Source of the DNA: Mangifera indica
Lineage: Eukaryota; Streptophyta; Magnoliopsida; Sapindales; Anacardiaceae
NCBI RefSeq assembly: GCF_011075055.1
Contig: NC_058146.1
Span: 13,966,820-14,030,819 of the forward strand
Direction of reading: 5' to 3'
DNA length: 64,000 nucleotides
Position 1 is the first letter of the stretch. Every line of letters starts with the position of its first letter. This document shows, one piece after another, positions 35,323 through 47,320 of the stretch. A program made the translations under genes and the position numbers. The notes under the pieces were generated by a model, which ran no database searches, was not told where the DNA came from, and saw only the letters and a list, made by a program, of their open reading frames with translations.

Positions 35323-36918
35323 ATGAAAAATTTTACAAATACTCCGAAACTTTCATTGTTTTCGATAATTCTCATTCTCTTTTCATCTTTTTCATGGCGA
35401 GCAACTTCTGATTCTGTCCACGAAAACTTCCTCCATTGTCTCTTCAACCATTCTCAGCCTTCCCATCCAATCTCCCCCGCCATTTTCACCCCACAAAATA
35501 CCTCCTTTTCCTCCATATTGCAATCCTACATCCGGAATCTCCGCTTCAACTCAACTTCAACTCCCAAACCTTTCCTTATCATCACTGCATTGCATGAATC
35601 CCACGTCCAAGTTGCGGTTATCTGTGGCCGTAAACATGGCCTGCAGATGAAAATCAGAAGCGGCGGGCATGACTACGAGGGCTTATCTTATGTCTCCCAA
35701 GTCCCTTTCTTCGTCCTTGACATGTTTAATCTTCGCGCCGTTGATGTTGACATTGAAAACAACACTGCCTGGGTTCAGGCGGGGGCGATTCTTGGAGAAG
35801 TTTATTATATAATTGCGGAGAAAAGTAAAACTCATGGCTTCCCGGCCGGGGTTTGTCCCACAGTGGGTGTTGGTGGACACATAAGCGGCGGAGGATATGG
35901 CACCATGATGAGAAAATACGGGCTCACTGTCGATAATATCGTCGATGCAAGGCTTGTTGATGCTAGTGGGAGGCTTCTGGATAGAAAATCGATGGGGGAA
36001 GATTTGTTTTGGGCTATCAGAGGAGGAGGAGGAGCCAGTTTCGGAGCCATTATTGCTTATAAAATCAATCTTGTTCCAGTTCCAGAAACAGTGACTTCGT
36101 TTCTGGTTAGAAGAACTTTAGAATCACACAATCTAACTGAGATTGTGGATCAATGGCAACATGTCGCGTACAAACTTCCTGAAGAGCTCTTCGTCCGACT
36201 CACATTAGACGTGGTTAATAAGACTGTGAGGGGGAACTTCTGGGGTTTTTATCTCGGTGGCTCTGAGAAACTTCTTTCAATCATGGACAAGAGCTTTCCT
36301 CAACTGGGGTTAACTCAGTCTGACTGCGTCCAATCCAGCTGGCTTGAATCAGTTGTTTTCTGGGGAGGTTTTCCCTCCGGAACATCGACAAATGTTTTAC
36401 TAAATCGTGAGCCGGCGGTGAGTTTCCAGAAGAGAAAGTCAAAGTCGGATTATGTGAGGAAGCCGATTCCTAAAGACAGCCTGGAAGGAATATGGAAAAA
36501 AATGATTGAACTAGAGACGCCAATGCTGACATTCAATCCTTACGGGGGTCGAATGGAGGAGATTGCCGCGATGGCGACGCCATTTCCGCATAGAGCTGGA
36601 AACTTATGGAAGATTCAGTACTTAGCGAACTGGAATGAATCGGGGACTGAGGCGGAAAACTTTTATTTGGGGTTGATTCGAGAGCTTTATAATCACATGA
36701 CTCCATTTGTGTCCAAGAATCCGAGGCAGGCGTTTCTGAATTACAGAGATATTGATTTGGGGATCAATCACAATGGAAATGGGAGCTACTTGGAAGGAAG
36801 AGTTTATGGAATCAAGTATTTCAAGGATAATTTCGAGCGTTTGGTGAAGATTAAGACTAAGGTTGATCCTGATAACTTCTTCAGGAATGAACAAAGCATT
36901 CCAGTTCTTCCACACTAG
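35323..36918 (+). CDS. Berberine bridge enzyme-like FAD-linked oxidase (paralogue 2)
   Basis: A 531-residue intronless paralogue of the gene at 10018, differing by 20 substitutions and a two-residue insertion (KS after residue 373). Signal peptide, FAD-binding domain, FAD-linking His116 and Cys178, gatekeeper Val181 and the C-terminal NYRDID/DPDNFF motifs are all kept, so it should be a secreted bicovalent flavo-oxidase. Notable changes against paralogue 1 are S149A, K163I, M187I (giving the usual GGHISGGG), N194T, S326P, a cluster at 363-369 (A363E, S365A, L366V, L369Q), T415M, V433A, D434N and G500D. The upstream ATG that extends the frame in gene 1 is out of frame here because of a one-base difference, which supports the MKNFTNT start. 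Substrate unknown. Confidence 0.95.
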   Translation: MKNFTNTPKLSLFSIILILFSSFSWRATSDSVHENFLHCLFNHSQPSHPISPAIFTPQNTSFSSILQSYIRNLRFNSTSTPKPFLIITALHESHVQVAVICGRKHGLQMKIRSGGHDYEGLSYVSQVPFFVLDMFNLRAVDVDIENNTAWVQAGAILGEVYYIIAEKSKTHGFPAGVCPTVGVGGHISGGGYGTMMRKYGLTVDNIVDARLVDASGRLLDRKSMGEDLFWAIRGGGGASFGAIIAYKINLVPVPETVTSFLVRRTLESHNLTEIVDQWQHVAYKLPEELFVRLTLDVVNKTVRGNFWGFYLGGSEKLLSIMDKSFPQLGLTQSDCVQSSWLESVVFWGGFPSGTSTNVLLNREPAVSFQKRKSKSDYVRKPIPKDSLEGIWKKMIELETPMLTFNPYGGRMEEIAAMATPFPHRAGNLWKIQYLANWNESGTEAENFYLGLIRELYNHMTPFVSKNPRQAFLNYRDIDLGINHNGNGSYLEGRVYGIKYFKDNFERLVKIKTKVDPDNFFRNEQSIPVLPH

Positions 36919-37925
36919 TTTAATATTAATTATTCCAGGTATAACATGAATATCAATAAAATCACGAGCACTCAAGATTTAAGAATTCAATTATATATTT
37001 AAGTTACATATTATTATTCAATCGTATGATAATAGATCATATGAATATTTAATTGAGTATCCAAATTATTGTAATGTTTTAATGGTTGTAAAATTGACAC
37101 ACGCTGGTGCTTGCTATCTTCTTGTTGAAATCTAATAAATAAATAAAGTTGTTTTTTTATTATATGAGTTTTCAAGTATTAATGAGAATATGTGTCACCA
37201 TACAGCAATAAGAATAACTTGAAGCATTGTGCTATAGTCATTATTGTATCGCTCTGTTGATGCAAATTGTTCATGTTTATACAACTCTACACGGCCTTGT
37301 AAGATCAATGATATTCCAGCAAAATGATGTCGTGGCAGTACAAGACTCGGATTTCCAATATTGATACGTAATTAACATTGAATTTAGGAAGGATATAGCA
37401 TTTGAATGATAAAAAACATGAGGCTAATATTAATTTGTTTTCACATCTGCAGCAACCTTAGATAATATCCTTTGTTGTTTGGAAATTTGGAACACTAGTG
37501 CGGTTTTCCCCTTCTACGTATGACAAATATTGAATAATGTTGGCAATTATATGTGTACGGCTCGTTCAGCCTTTTCTGCATGCTCTGAATCCAACCGACA
37601 TTAAATTGTAAAGACGACAAAATTTCAACAATAACTAGTTTTTAAATTGCCAGATGATTATCTTCACAACAACTAAATTCTGAAAATACAGGTAAAAGCG
37701 AATGGACTCAATCAACAGTAAAATAGTTGTTAAAAAAAAGTAGGGTGTCAATCTTGAGGCACACACTAAAGGAATAGATCGCCCAAACAATTCTAGAATA
37801 CATAATTTTCTTTTATTTATCACATTTACTTTTTTATTCTTCTTCATTATTTTATTTTCCTATTATTGTCTCTTCGTCTTCTTCTCCAATCTTTTACTTT
37901 TTTGTTTTTTTTCTCCAACGTTTTT
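36919..37925. other. D region, unit 2 (truncated)
   Basis: Matches 11608-12860 with an internal loss of the part equivalent to about 12330-12620. It stops near 37925, inside the pyrimidine-rich tract, where copia protease sequence begins. The rest of D and all of E, F and H are absent from this unit. Confidence 0.75.
37134..37139 (+). terminator. Polyadenylation signal of BBE-like gene 2
   Basis: AATAAA within the same AATAAATAAATAAAG run as gene 1, about 215 bp after the stop codon, followed by T-rich sequence. Confidence 0.5.
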
Positions 37926-38257
37926 TAATGACATGAAAACCTGCCCATTCATTGTAAAAATATTAGACTGAAAGAGCTTGTTATTTGTAATAGTAAAACA
38001 CTTCCAATCACTCATATTAGTTCCAATATATTCTCTCTTAATTCCAAACCCTATTCTTTTCAAGATATTCTTTATGTTTCATCTGTTTGTCAAAATTTAC
38101 TTTTGTTAATGCATTTACTCATGTTAATTGTGTTTCTCTTGAATTTTTTACTACTGTTTTTTAATTAAGGATTTGACATTTTGAGCAATCCTATACAAAG
38201 GCTGGAGTGACAAGAGGTTATATTCTCTTTCATTAGAGTTATTTTAGTCCTCTTCTA

Positions 38258-39855
38258 GTGGTTACAAAGCCTTTTCTTCTGTCTTGTCAGTCGCACCTTG
38301 GGCATGCTTCAATCCCAATTGTTAATCACGTCTTGCGGTACTCTAATATTAATTTTGTTAATGATATCAGTACTTGTTGTCATGCTTGTAGCATCAGTAA
38401 ATCCTTCATATTACCTTTCCCATCCTCTAATTTTAATGCTTCCGCTCCAATATAATTAGTTTGTTCAAACATTTGGGGCCCTGCCCTAGTTTTCTCAATA
38501 AATAGTGCTAGTTATTATGTTCTATTTTATGATCATTTTAGCAAATATTCATGGATATTTTTTATTAAGTACAAGCTTGAGGCACTTAGTTGTTTCATTA
38601 AATTTCATTGTATTGTTGAAAAGTATTTCGGTTGTCCTATTAAAAGTTTTCAATCTGACTAGGGTGGAGAATTTCAGGCCATGCAAAATTATCTTACTGA
38701 CAATGACATTTCTCAACGATGATCATGTCCATACATGCTAGAACAAAATGGTTGTGTCAAAAAAAAGCATACTCATATCGCTAAAACTAATCTTGCTCTC
38801 TTAAATCATACTAATTTGTCAATGCAATTTTGGGACTATGCTTTTGAAGCTACCGTTTGCACTATAAATCGTCTTTCCACACCACGTTCTAGTCATCTTT
38901 CTTTATACCAAAAATTGTTTCATCAATGCCATGGTATCAACTACTTTTAGACATTTAGTTTAGTAATTAAGCCATCTATAATCCGACTCTTTCTCTTACT
39001 TGCAGTATCCTTTGGCTAGAATATCACACAATTAGATGTTTCTAATGCTTTTTTACATGGTCAACTTGATGAAACCATATGCATGGTGCAACCTTAAGGC
39101 TATGTTGATCCACTGAAACCTCATCATGTCTACTGCCTCCACAAGTCTCTTTATGGCCTTAAACAAGCACCAAGGGCATGGTTGTCTTATATTACCACTC
39201 TCTTACAATGGTTTGGCTTCATTAGTTCCAAAGTTGATACTTCACTTTACTGCTATAGACAAGGCATAATATGACGCATTGTCTCATCTATGTGGATGAT
39301 CTTATTCTCACTGATAGCAATTCCATTTTTTTGTCTCATGTCATCGAGCAGCTTCAACAAGACTTTACTCTTAAAGACCTTGGTTTGTTGAATTATTTTC
39401 TTGGTGTTGAGGTTAGTTGGCTAAACCACGGGCTCTTGTTATCTCAAGAGAAATACATTAAAGATCATCTTGATAAAGCCAACATGAGCATTGCCAAATT
39501 TGTTTCTACTCCTTCGTGGCCTACCATCAAATTTGTGCATAAAGATTCTGAAGCCTTTGATGATCCAACATTGTTGTGGTAGATGGTTGATAGCTTGCAA
39601 TACTTGTGTATCATAAGACCCGAAATTGCCTTCTCTATTAATCAAGTGGTGCAATACATGCATCAGCCCTATAAATCTCACTGGCAAGGTGTTAAGCAGA
39701 TCTTGCATTATTTACATGACATTATCGGTCATTGCTTGCTTCTTCATAAACTAAGCAATTTTATCTTGTTGGTTATTGTGATGCCAACTAGGGCAACAAT
39801 CTATATGATAGAAAAAGTACCACTGACTTTGCAATTTACTTCGGCTCTAATTTAA
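38258..39855 (+). pseudogene. Copia B pol relic (integrase, reverse transcriptase, RNase H)
   Basis: 38258-38455 encodes the integrase zinc region (HLGHASIPIVNHVL, CCHACSISK). 38735-38950 is the integrase C-part (LLNHTNLSMQFWDYAFEA, INRLSTPRSSHLSLYQKL). 39030-39250 carries reverse transcriptase with FLHGQLDE and SLYGLKQAPRAWL. 39271-39582 has the YVDD catalytic motif and LKDLGLLNYFLGVEV. 39583-39855 continues into the connection region, and RNase H sequence follows to 40200. Frames change repeatedly and stops interrupt each domain, so it is dead. Confidence 0.88.
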
Positions 39856-40245
39856 TTTCATGGAGTTGTTAGAAACAACAGATAGTTGTTTGGTCCTCAA
39901 CAGAGGTTGAGTATGAGGTAGTTGCAACATGTGCCTCAGAAATTATATGGCTCAAATCTGTCTTTCATGAAATTAGTTTTTCTATTACATCGGCCCCTAT
40001 TATTTAGTGTGATAATTTATCGATTACATATCTCACCCTGAATCCTATTTTCCATTCACAGTCTAAGCACTTAGAGATTGACTTCCAATTTGCTAGAGAT
40101 CAAGCCCAACAAGGGCTCCTCAAGGTGCGATATTTTTCCTCCACCAATTGCAAATGTTCTCACTAAGTCGATATCCAAAACTAGATTTCAACTCTTAATG
40201 GACAAGTTAACAGTTTTTGTAAAACCTGTTAGGCTTGAGGGAGGG

Positions 40246-40439
40246 TGATTTGCACAACTCATGCAAACAAATATAACATCATATATTTTGTTGTATATTA
40301 TACTGTATTAGATACAACTTATAATTTTGACCATATATTATACTGTTTCACATCTAGCCGTATATAGCTCTTGAATGTACTATATATTTCAAAAGTTAAT
40401 GTAAATAAGATATGTCTTGGAGTGCCAATATTATTTATA
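40246..40439 (+). repeat. Copia B 3' LTR
   Basis: 194 bp, from TGATTTGCACAACTC to ATTTATA, preceded by the purine tract GGCTTGAGGGAGGG. The terminal CA has become TA. Confidence 0.85.
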
Positions 40440-43400
40440 TGATTCAAAGGTCATGCAATTAATGGATAAAAAGGTAGTACATTGTTCATTTTCATCTTCT
40501 ATTGTTTAAGGGATGCAAAGATTTACTTGTATTTGTATTGATAACTAAGATGTTAGAGATATATATTTAAAGATTTTTGATTCTACGATTTATTTGTAAA
40601 ATAGATTGTGATTTCATTTAATTGTGGTAGTGTTATTGTGATTAAAGAAGATTAGAATCTAACAATAGAAAATTGAACATGAATTTCATTGATTTTTTAT
40701 AAAATTTTTACCATATGTGATTTACATCCCACACGTATAGTCATACATGATGCAAGTCGAAGCTATTTGATGGATTTCTTCTTATTTTCGGTGGAATGAA
40801 AAGATTGACATTTTCAATATTGAACAATTGACCACATAAATATTATTCATGCATGTGCCCTAATATGAGATGAGAATCAAATCAAAATCCAGGTTAAGAT
40901 TATATTATATTTCTTAGTCAAATAAAAACCAACATATATAATTAACCGACTTTATTTTTCTGTTGATAACAATTTTAAAATAAAATAAAATTATACGGAG
41001 AAACAATAATTTATTTATATAAATTAAAATAATATTTTATAATTAAGTAATATGATTTTTTTATTTCAAAATTATTAAATTAGATTTTACCACAGAATGT
41101 ATGCATGAATATGATTGTATAATTTATTTGTATATACTTCTCAATAATAATTTAAAATAAAAAAAAAATTATCTATAACTTATTTATATAAATTGAGGTG
41201 ATTTTTTATAATTAAGTAATATAATTATTTATTTTATTTTTTACTATAAAATTATTAAATTAGATACTATCACATAGTATATATATGAATATAGCTATAT
41301 AATTAATTTACATATATAATATTACTCTTTCAAACAAGATGAACCCATTGAAAACACCACATATAATATTATCTCAAAAAGTGGCTACTTTTCATGTTTG
41401 TATGTAAAGTTGGAAAATAGCAATCCGTGCTTATCAAAAGGTGGTGGACTATTCATGTTTGCACATAAAGTTGAAATTGTTCTTTTGTGCACGTTTTTAT
41501 CATATTTGACTTATATTAAAACCATCAACGTATTTGATTCAAAGATTAATATATTAACTTCAAAATGTTGAAGCCCGATGAAATATTGTTAGATTATAGA
41601 ATAATAATTATAATAAGTTACACATGCACTGGCATTTAATTAACACAAACTAAAAAAAATAAAAAATATTTAAAATATATAATTTGTTCCAATCCACAAT
41701 ATTTGTTTATTTATTCTTTTTCATTTTTCATTTCCCATTAGTATTTCTGCGTCTTCTTCTCCTTCTAGTAAGCATTTCTTTAAATTTTGATGTATTATCA
41801 TTTGATTCGATATTATAATGAGTAATATTATATATTTATATTTTAAATACATAAAATAAATATATAAATAACATGTTATTATATAAAATATTATTTTATT
41901 TTTAATTTAAAATCACCTAATTATATAATAACATATTATTTATATACTCACTTTTTGTACCATAATTTTGTTGTTTAATAAATACCCATTCACAATGATA
42001 CATTATTATTGATACTTAAATTAGTGTTCATTATAAGTATGCATAGTTTTATGATATGTTAAACCTGATAAAATTTGACACGATTCGTTAATCTGATAGA
42101 TACGCCATGAAAAAATTAGGTTAGCGTTATGATTTTCAACATGAAAAATAGTTTGAGTTAGGTTCGGGTTGACTTCCATAAAATCAGATTGTGTTCAAGT
42201 TGATATGAAGTGAACCTGAATTCACTCAAACTAATCTGAAAATTTTAAATAAAATATTACATAACATCATAACAGTAAAAAATCTCTAATATTTTTATTT
42301 TCTTAATTTGATAGAAAGAATATCAATTCACAAAATCTTTATTGTCTAATTCGAATCGACAAAAAAATCAATATTGATTACCAAATATTAAATTTGCATT
42401 ACCCAAAGACATTCATTTTAATTTAATAACTTTTTTTTGTAGACTTGTGTTGAAATTATTATATTAGATGTGTCATATTCATATACTTTGACTTCTTTTT
42501 ATATTTATGATAATTACATTCATCATATGGATTGAAATTAAATTTCTTAAATATTTGACAAATCATTAAATTCATTGGGTATGAATCGTATAATTTCGAA
42601 GTTAAAGTTATAGACTTATTTAGGTTTTTTATTATGATATTTTGTTATTTTATCCTTACAATTGATCATATAAAAAGACAATACGCAAACCATTAATATT
42701 AATTTGAAATAAAGTAATTTTATTTTGACAAAATATCAATTTGCGTATTATTTTGTAACAGATTGTGTTATTCTTTGAAATTTGACAAAGTGTGTTGTTT
42801 CATAATAAAACATTCATCATATGTAATATTTTGACACGACTTTACTTGTTACATAGTTTGGGTTAATTAGACTTAGGTCAATTAAAAAATATTTCAATAC
42901 AGTTTTAGGTTAAAAAATTTTGACATGATTTTATTTCAAATCAGGTAAAGGTTTAGACTCTTTAATATAAAACCTGAATTGATATGATATGAATACGACT
43001 CAATGACATGAACTAGCAAGTTTATTATATACTAACAATGTTAATTAAGGTATGAGATTTTATTTGTAACTTCCAATAATAATAATATTGACTATTTTGT
43101 AGAATTGAATTTAATCTAAATTAAATTTGAACAAATTTTAATTTGGGGATAGTTTAAATTTAAAAGAATAAATTCAATGTCAGCTCAAGATTAATGAATT
43201 AAAATTCAAATTGCATTTAAATATAATATAATATTTGAGTCAATCTAAATGGATCACCTGAAACTTGATTTGATTATCACATGTTGCATTATGTCAAAAA
43301 CTAATAAAATACGGCTCTTCGTAGTTTGTAGACAGATATTCATTAGACATTTCTTGGTCAATTTGGGAGAAGATGACTTGCGCCGTCTTTCCACTATCTT

Positions 43401-43713
43401 TTTAATAACATCAAACAGCTACAAGATAAAATTCCGGATATTCAATTCTGAATATTTAAAATAATATATTATATTTGATTATATCATTTTAAATTAATCA
43501 TTTAATTTAATTTAATTATATAATAATATATTATATGAATATCTAATTAATACTTAAAATTAGATGTATATAATAGATTTAATAATTCATATTATCAAAT
43601 CATATTTATATCGTGTCAGTTTAAATTTTAGATTAAAAACTTTGCTCACTAACTCAATCTGAAAAGAATCATATCAAAAAATTTTAATCTTAAATTAATT
43701 TCAAATATTTGCG
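40440..43713. other. P region, unit 3 (no gene follows)
   Basis: Aligns with 5492 to about 8620 of unit 1 and the equivalent part of unit 2, then stops near 43713 (AAATATTTGCG). The proximal ~1.3 kb, the promoter and the BBE gene expected next are missing. It includes the well-conserved block near 43260-43400; the 71-codon frame at 43249 is part of that repeat, not a gene. Confidence 0.8.
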
Positions 43714-45065
43714 ATCTTAAATACAAATTATTGTGATATTTTAATAGTTGTAAAATTAAACATAAGTTGGTTCTTGCGATCTTTTTGTTGGAATCTAATA
43801 AATAAATGAAGTTGTTTTTTTTATTATATGGGTTTCCAAGTATTAATGAGAATATGTGTCACCATACGTCAATAAGAATAACTTGAAGCATTGTGCTATA
43901 GTCATTGTTGTATCGCTCTCTTGATGCAAATTGTTCATGTTCATACAACTCTGCACGGCGTTGTAAGATCAATGATATTCCAGCAAAATGATGTCGTGGC
44001 AGTACAAGACTCGGATTTCCAATGTTGACACGTAATTAACATTTGAATTTAGTAAGGATATAGCATTTAAATGATCAAAAGCATGAGGCTAATATTAATT
44101 TGCTTTCACATCTGCAGCAACCTTTGATAATATCTATTGTTTTTTGGAAATTTGGAACAATCCTTGATAGTATCCATGTGTACGGCTCGTTCAGACTTTT
44201 CAGCATGCTCTTAATCCAACCGACATTAAATTGTAAAGACGACGAAATTTCAACAATAACTAGTTTTAAATTGTTGGATGATTATCTCTATATATTAACT
44301 AGTTGAAAATATTAAACAGTGACATCTAAAATTCTATTTAGATTTTTATCTTTGAAATTGTGACCATTTGCCTTTTTAAAATACATAATTTTCTCTTTTT
44401 TTCCTCTATAATTAAAGGTGTATGAAAAGGGAACAACAAACCCTCAATAGAGGAAATTTAAGAACAAACTAAGCACGTCTTTTTAAAAGAGGACTGTACA
44501 AAAAGATAAAGTCAAGCAAAACCTAGCCAAGCTTCCAAGCAACAATAAGGAGATTAAGATTTCTTCTCATGAAGATCTATTATGATTTCTATCGCGATAA
44601 AATTTAAGAGAAGAATAACTAATTTATAATAACTAAATTTTGAAAATACAAATAAAAACGAGCATACTCAATTAATAGTAAAGTAAGTTGTAAAGAAATA
44701 CAGAGTGTTAATCTTGAGACACACACTAGAGGAATAGGCCGCCCAAGCAATTCTAGAATGCATAATTTTCTCTTATTTATCATATTTACTTATTTATTCT
44801 TCTTCATTATTTTATTTTTTTATTATTGTCTCTTCGACTTCTTCTCCCCCTCAATTTTTTAATAAATGTCAGTCTTTTACTTTTTTTCTTTTTATCCAAC
44901 TTTTTTTCCTGTTGCTATCTCTTTTCTCATTTTTCTCTTATTCATTTTTTTTAATAAATATCATTCTTTCTCTTTTTGTTTTTTCTCCTACTCAATTTTT
45001 TTAAATAAATATTGATCTTTTTTTTCTTCTTCTTTCTTTCACTTATTTTTTCCATTATCCCATCT
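43714..45065. other. D region, unit 3, joined directly to P
   Basis: From about 43723 the sequence matches the D region of units 1 and 2 (equivalent to 11750 onward), including the AATAAATGAAGTTG run near 43800 and the pyrimidine-rich end. About ten bases at the junction match neither side. The gene stretch equivalent to 8620-11745 is absent. Confidence 0.8.
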
Positions 45066-45364
45066 TAGGAAAAGGGGAAATTAATTAAAATAGACACCGA
45101 ATTTGTTGCCTAAACCTTTTTTGACAAGATTTATCAACTTTACCTTTTTAAGCAAATGAGATTTTTTATTTAAAAAATACTCTTCATCCTATTTCTTTTC
45201 ATTTAAAGCAGTTTTCACAGATTAGACTTTTATATTTCAGAGTATACAAATTAAGCTTAATTTTTCTGTAATAAATAAAATTTATAGATGAAAAACAGAT
45301 TAATTTAGGATATAATAATTGATATTTATATACTTTTATACCTGTACAAAATAATGAACATAAA

Positions 45365-46110
45365 ACGGTGCATTTTTTTGAACGGATGCAAAAATGTGCG
45401 AAAATGTAAAGGGGTGCATGAAAATCTGAAGGGGTGTGTAAAAATATGAAGGGGGCGTGTCAACTCCGAAGGGGTGCGTAAAATCGTAAAAGGGTACGTC
45501 AACTTCAAAGGGGTACGTGAAATCGTAAAAGCGCGCATCATTCTCTTAATAGGTGTGTGCATGCATAAAGGGGTGTGTGAAATCTTAAAAGGGTGCATCA
45601 GCTTTTGAAAGGGGTGCGTTAGCCTCTGAAAGGTTGCATGAAAGGGTGTGGCAACACTGAAGGGTGCGTGAAAAGGTGCGACAATGCTAAAGGGATGCGT
45701 GAAAAGGGGGCGACATTTTGAAAGGGTGTGTCATAACTTGAAGGGGTGTGTGAAAGGGTGCAACAACACTGAAGGGGTGTGTGAAAGGGTGTAGCAACAC
45801 TGAAGGGGTGCGTGAAAGGGTGCGACAACGTTGAAAGGGTACGTGCGCTAAAGGGGTGTGTCAAAGGGTGCGTAAAAGGGTGTGGCACTTTGAAAGGGTG
45901 CGTCATAACCTGAAGGCGTGAAAGGGTGCGGCAACGCTGAAAGGGTGTGTGAAAATATAAAGGGGTGTATGAAACTGTGAAAGGGTGCCTGAAATTATAA
46001 AAGGGTGCATGAAATTGTGAAGGGGTGCATAAAAGTATAAAGGGGTGTGTAAAAATGTAAAAAGGTGTGTGAAAATGTGAAGGAATACGTGAAAATATAA
46101 ACAAGTGCGT
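45365..46110. repeat. Minisatellite array, left arm of the fold-back element
   Basis: Dozens of head-to-tail units near AAGGGGTGCGTGAAAATAT, length about 17-30 bp, with variation in the spacer (CAACACTGA, TATGA, TCGTA). Because units are often a multiple of three, long stop-free frames of His-Pro-Phe/Tyr repeats arise on the minus strand; these are by-products. Confidence 0.9.
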
Positions 46111-46317
46111 AATAATAATAATAATAAAATATAATACATATTTATATATAAAATATATTATAATTATATTATTAATATATTATATATAAAGGGGTACGTA
46201 GAAATACAAAGGGGAAGGGATGCACCTTTTTGCATTTCCCCGCACCCTTATATATATAATATATTATATATTATATTATTAATATAATATAATATAATAT
46301 ATATTTTTTATATTCTC

Positions 46318-47010
46318 ACGCACCCTTTCTATAATCTATGCACCCCTTTTATATTCTATGCACCTCTTTTATATTTTCACGCACTCGTTTATATTTTCAC
46401 GCACCCGTTTATATTTTCACGCACCCGTTTATATTTTCATGCACCTGTTTGTATTTTCACACACTCATTTGTATTTTTACACATCCATTTGTATTTTCAC
46501 ACACCCATTTTTATTTTTATACATACGTTTTATATTTTTATGCACCTGTTTTATATTTTTACGCAACCGTTTTTATTTTTACGCCCCCTCATTTATATTT
46601 TTATGCACCCGTTTGTATTTTCATGTATCATTTTATATTTTTATGTACCTGTTTCATGCACTCTTTCATATTTTCACGCACCCCTTCACAGTTTCAGGCA
46701 CCTCTTCACATTTTTACGTACCCCTTCATATTTTTATACATTCCTTTATAGTTTTATACAACCCTTCACATTTTTACGCACCCTTTTACACTTTTGTATA
46801 TTTTTGCATCCTTTCAGAAAAACACACCCTTTCACGCACCCCTTTCAGAAATTGATGCATCCTTTTAAGATTTCACACACCCCTTTGTGCATGCACACAC
46901 CCTTAAGAGAATGACGCACCCTTTTACGATTTCACGCACCCTTTCAGAGTTGATGCAACCCCTTCATATTTTCACGTACACCTTTGCATTTTCGCACATT
47001 TTTGCACCCA
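46318..47010. repeat. Minisatellite array, right arm (inverted)
   Basis: The inverse of the left array, units near ATATTTTCACGCACCC. Many inner units here have drifted to CACCCGTTTATATTTTCA and similar, a variant not prominent in the left arm, so the arms are evolving separately towards the centre. Stop-free plus-strand frames at 46338-46914 are artefacts of the repeat period. Confidence 0.9.
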
Positions 47011-47320
47011 CTCGAAAAAACGCACCATTTTATGTTCATCATTTTGTATAGGTATAAAGGTATATAAATATCAATTATTACATCCTAAATTAATTTGGTT
47101 TTCATTTGTAAATCTTATTTATTACAGAAAAAATTAAGCTTAATCCGTATACTCTGAAATATAAAAGTTTAATCTATGAAAACTACTGTAAATGAAAAGA
47201 AATATGATGAAGGGTATTTTTGAAATTTAAAATACTATTTGCTTAAAAAGGTAGAAGTTTAGAAATCTTGCCGAAAAATGTTTAAGTAGCAAATTCGATG
47301 CCTATTTTAATTAATTTCCC

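Larger units (their letters stand above)
37926..40439 (+). mobile_element. Copia B: 5'-truncated Ty1/copia at the end of unit 2
   Basis: It begins within the protease region (matching about 30170 of Copia A) and runs through integrase, reverse transcriptase and RNase H to a complete 3' LTR (40246-40439). It lacks the 5' LTR, gag and protease start. It keeps the reverse transcriptase that Copia A has lost, so the two are differently deleted copies. The 3' LTR is followed by TGATT and the P region, the same junction as at 31738. Confidence 0.85.
45075..47320. mobile_element. 2.25-kb fold-back element with ~20-bp repeat arrays
   Basis: The ends GGGAAATTAATTAAAATAG and its inverse are the tips of inverted arms over 1 kb long that face each other across an AT-rich centre near 46120-46310. 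The flanking 9-mers TAGGAAAAG (45066-45074) and TAGGAAAGG (47321-47329) match at 8 of 9 bases. The unit 1 counterpart (near 13053) has the site once, uninterrupted, so this is an insertion. The outer ~300 bp of each arm is unique; the inner part is built of ~20-bp repeats around AAGGGGTGCGTGAAAAT. A 9-bp duplication and long inverted repeats suggest a Mutator-like fold-back element. It encodes no transposase. Confidence 0.9.

Noticed and set aside
43249..43464. 71-codon frame in unit 3 P region
   Set aside because: Part of the repeated P sequence; the equivalents in units 1 and 2 are not open.
45326..46139. Minus-strand frames of 78-161 codons
   Set aside because: Produced by ~20-bp repeats of the fold-back element; overlapping frames are open at once and no domain is present.
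46338..46914. Plus-strand frames of 137-165 codons, or a CRISPR-like array
   Set aside because: The repeats have no unique spacers of constant length, mirror an inverted array, and lie in a plant transposon.
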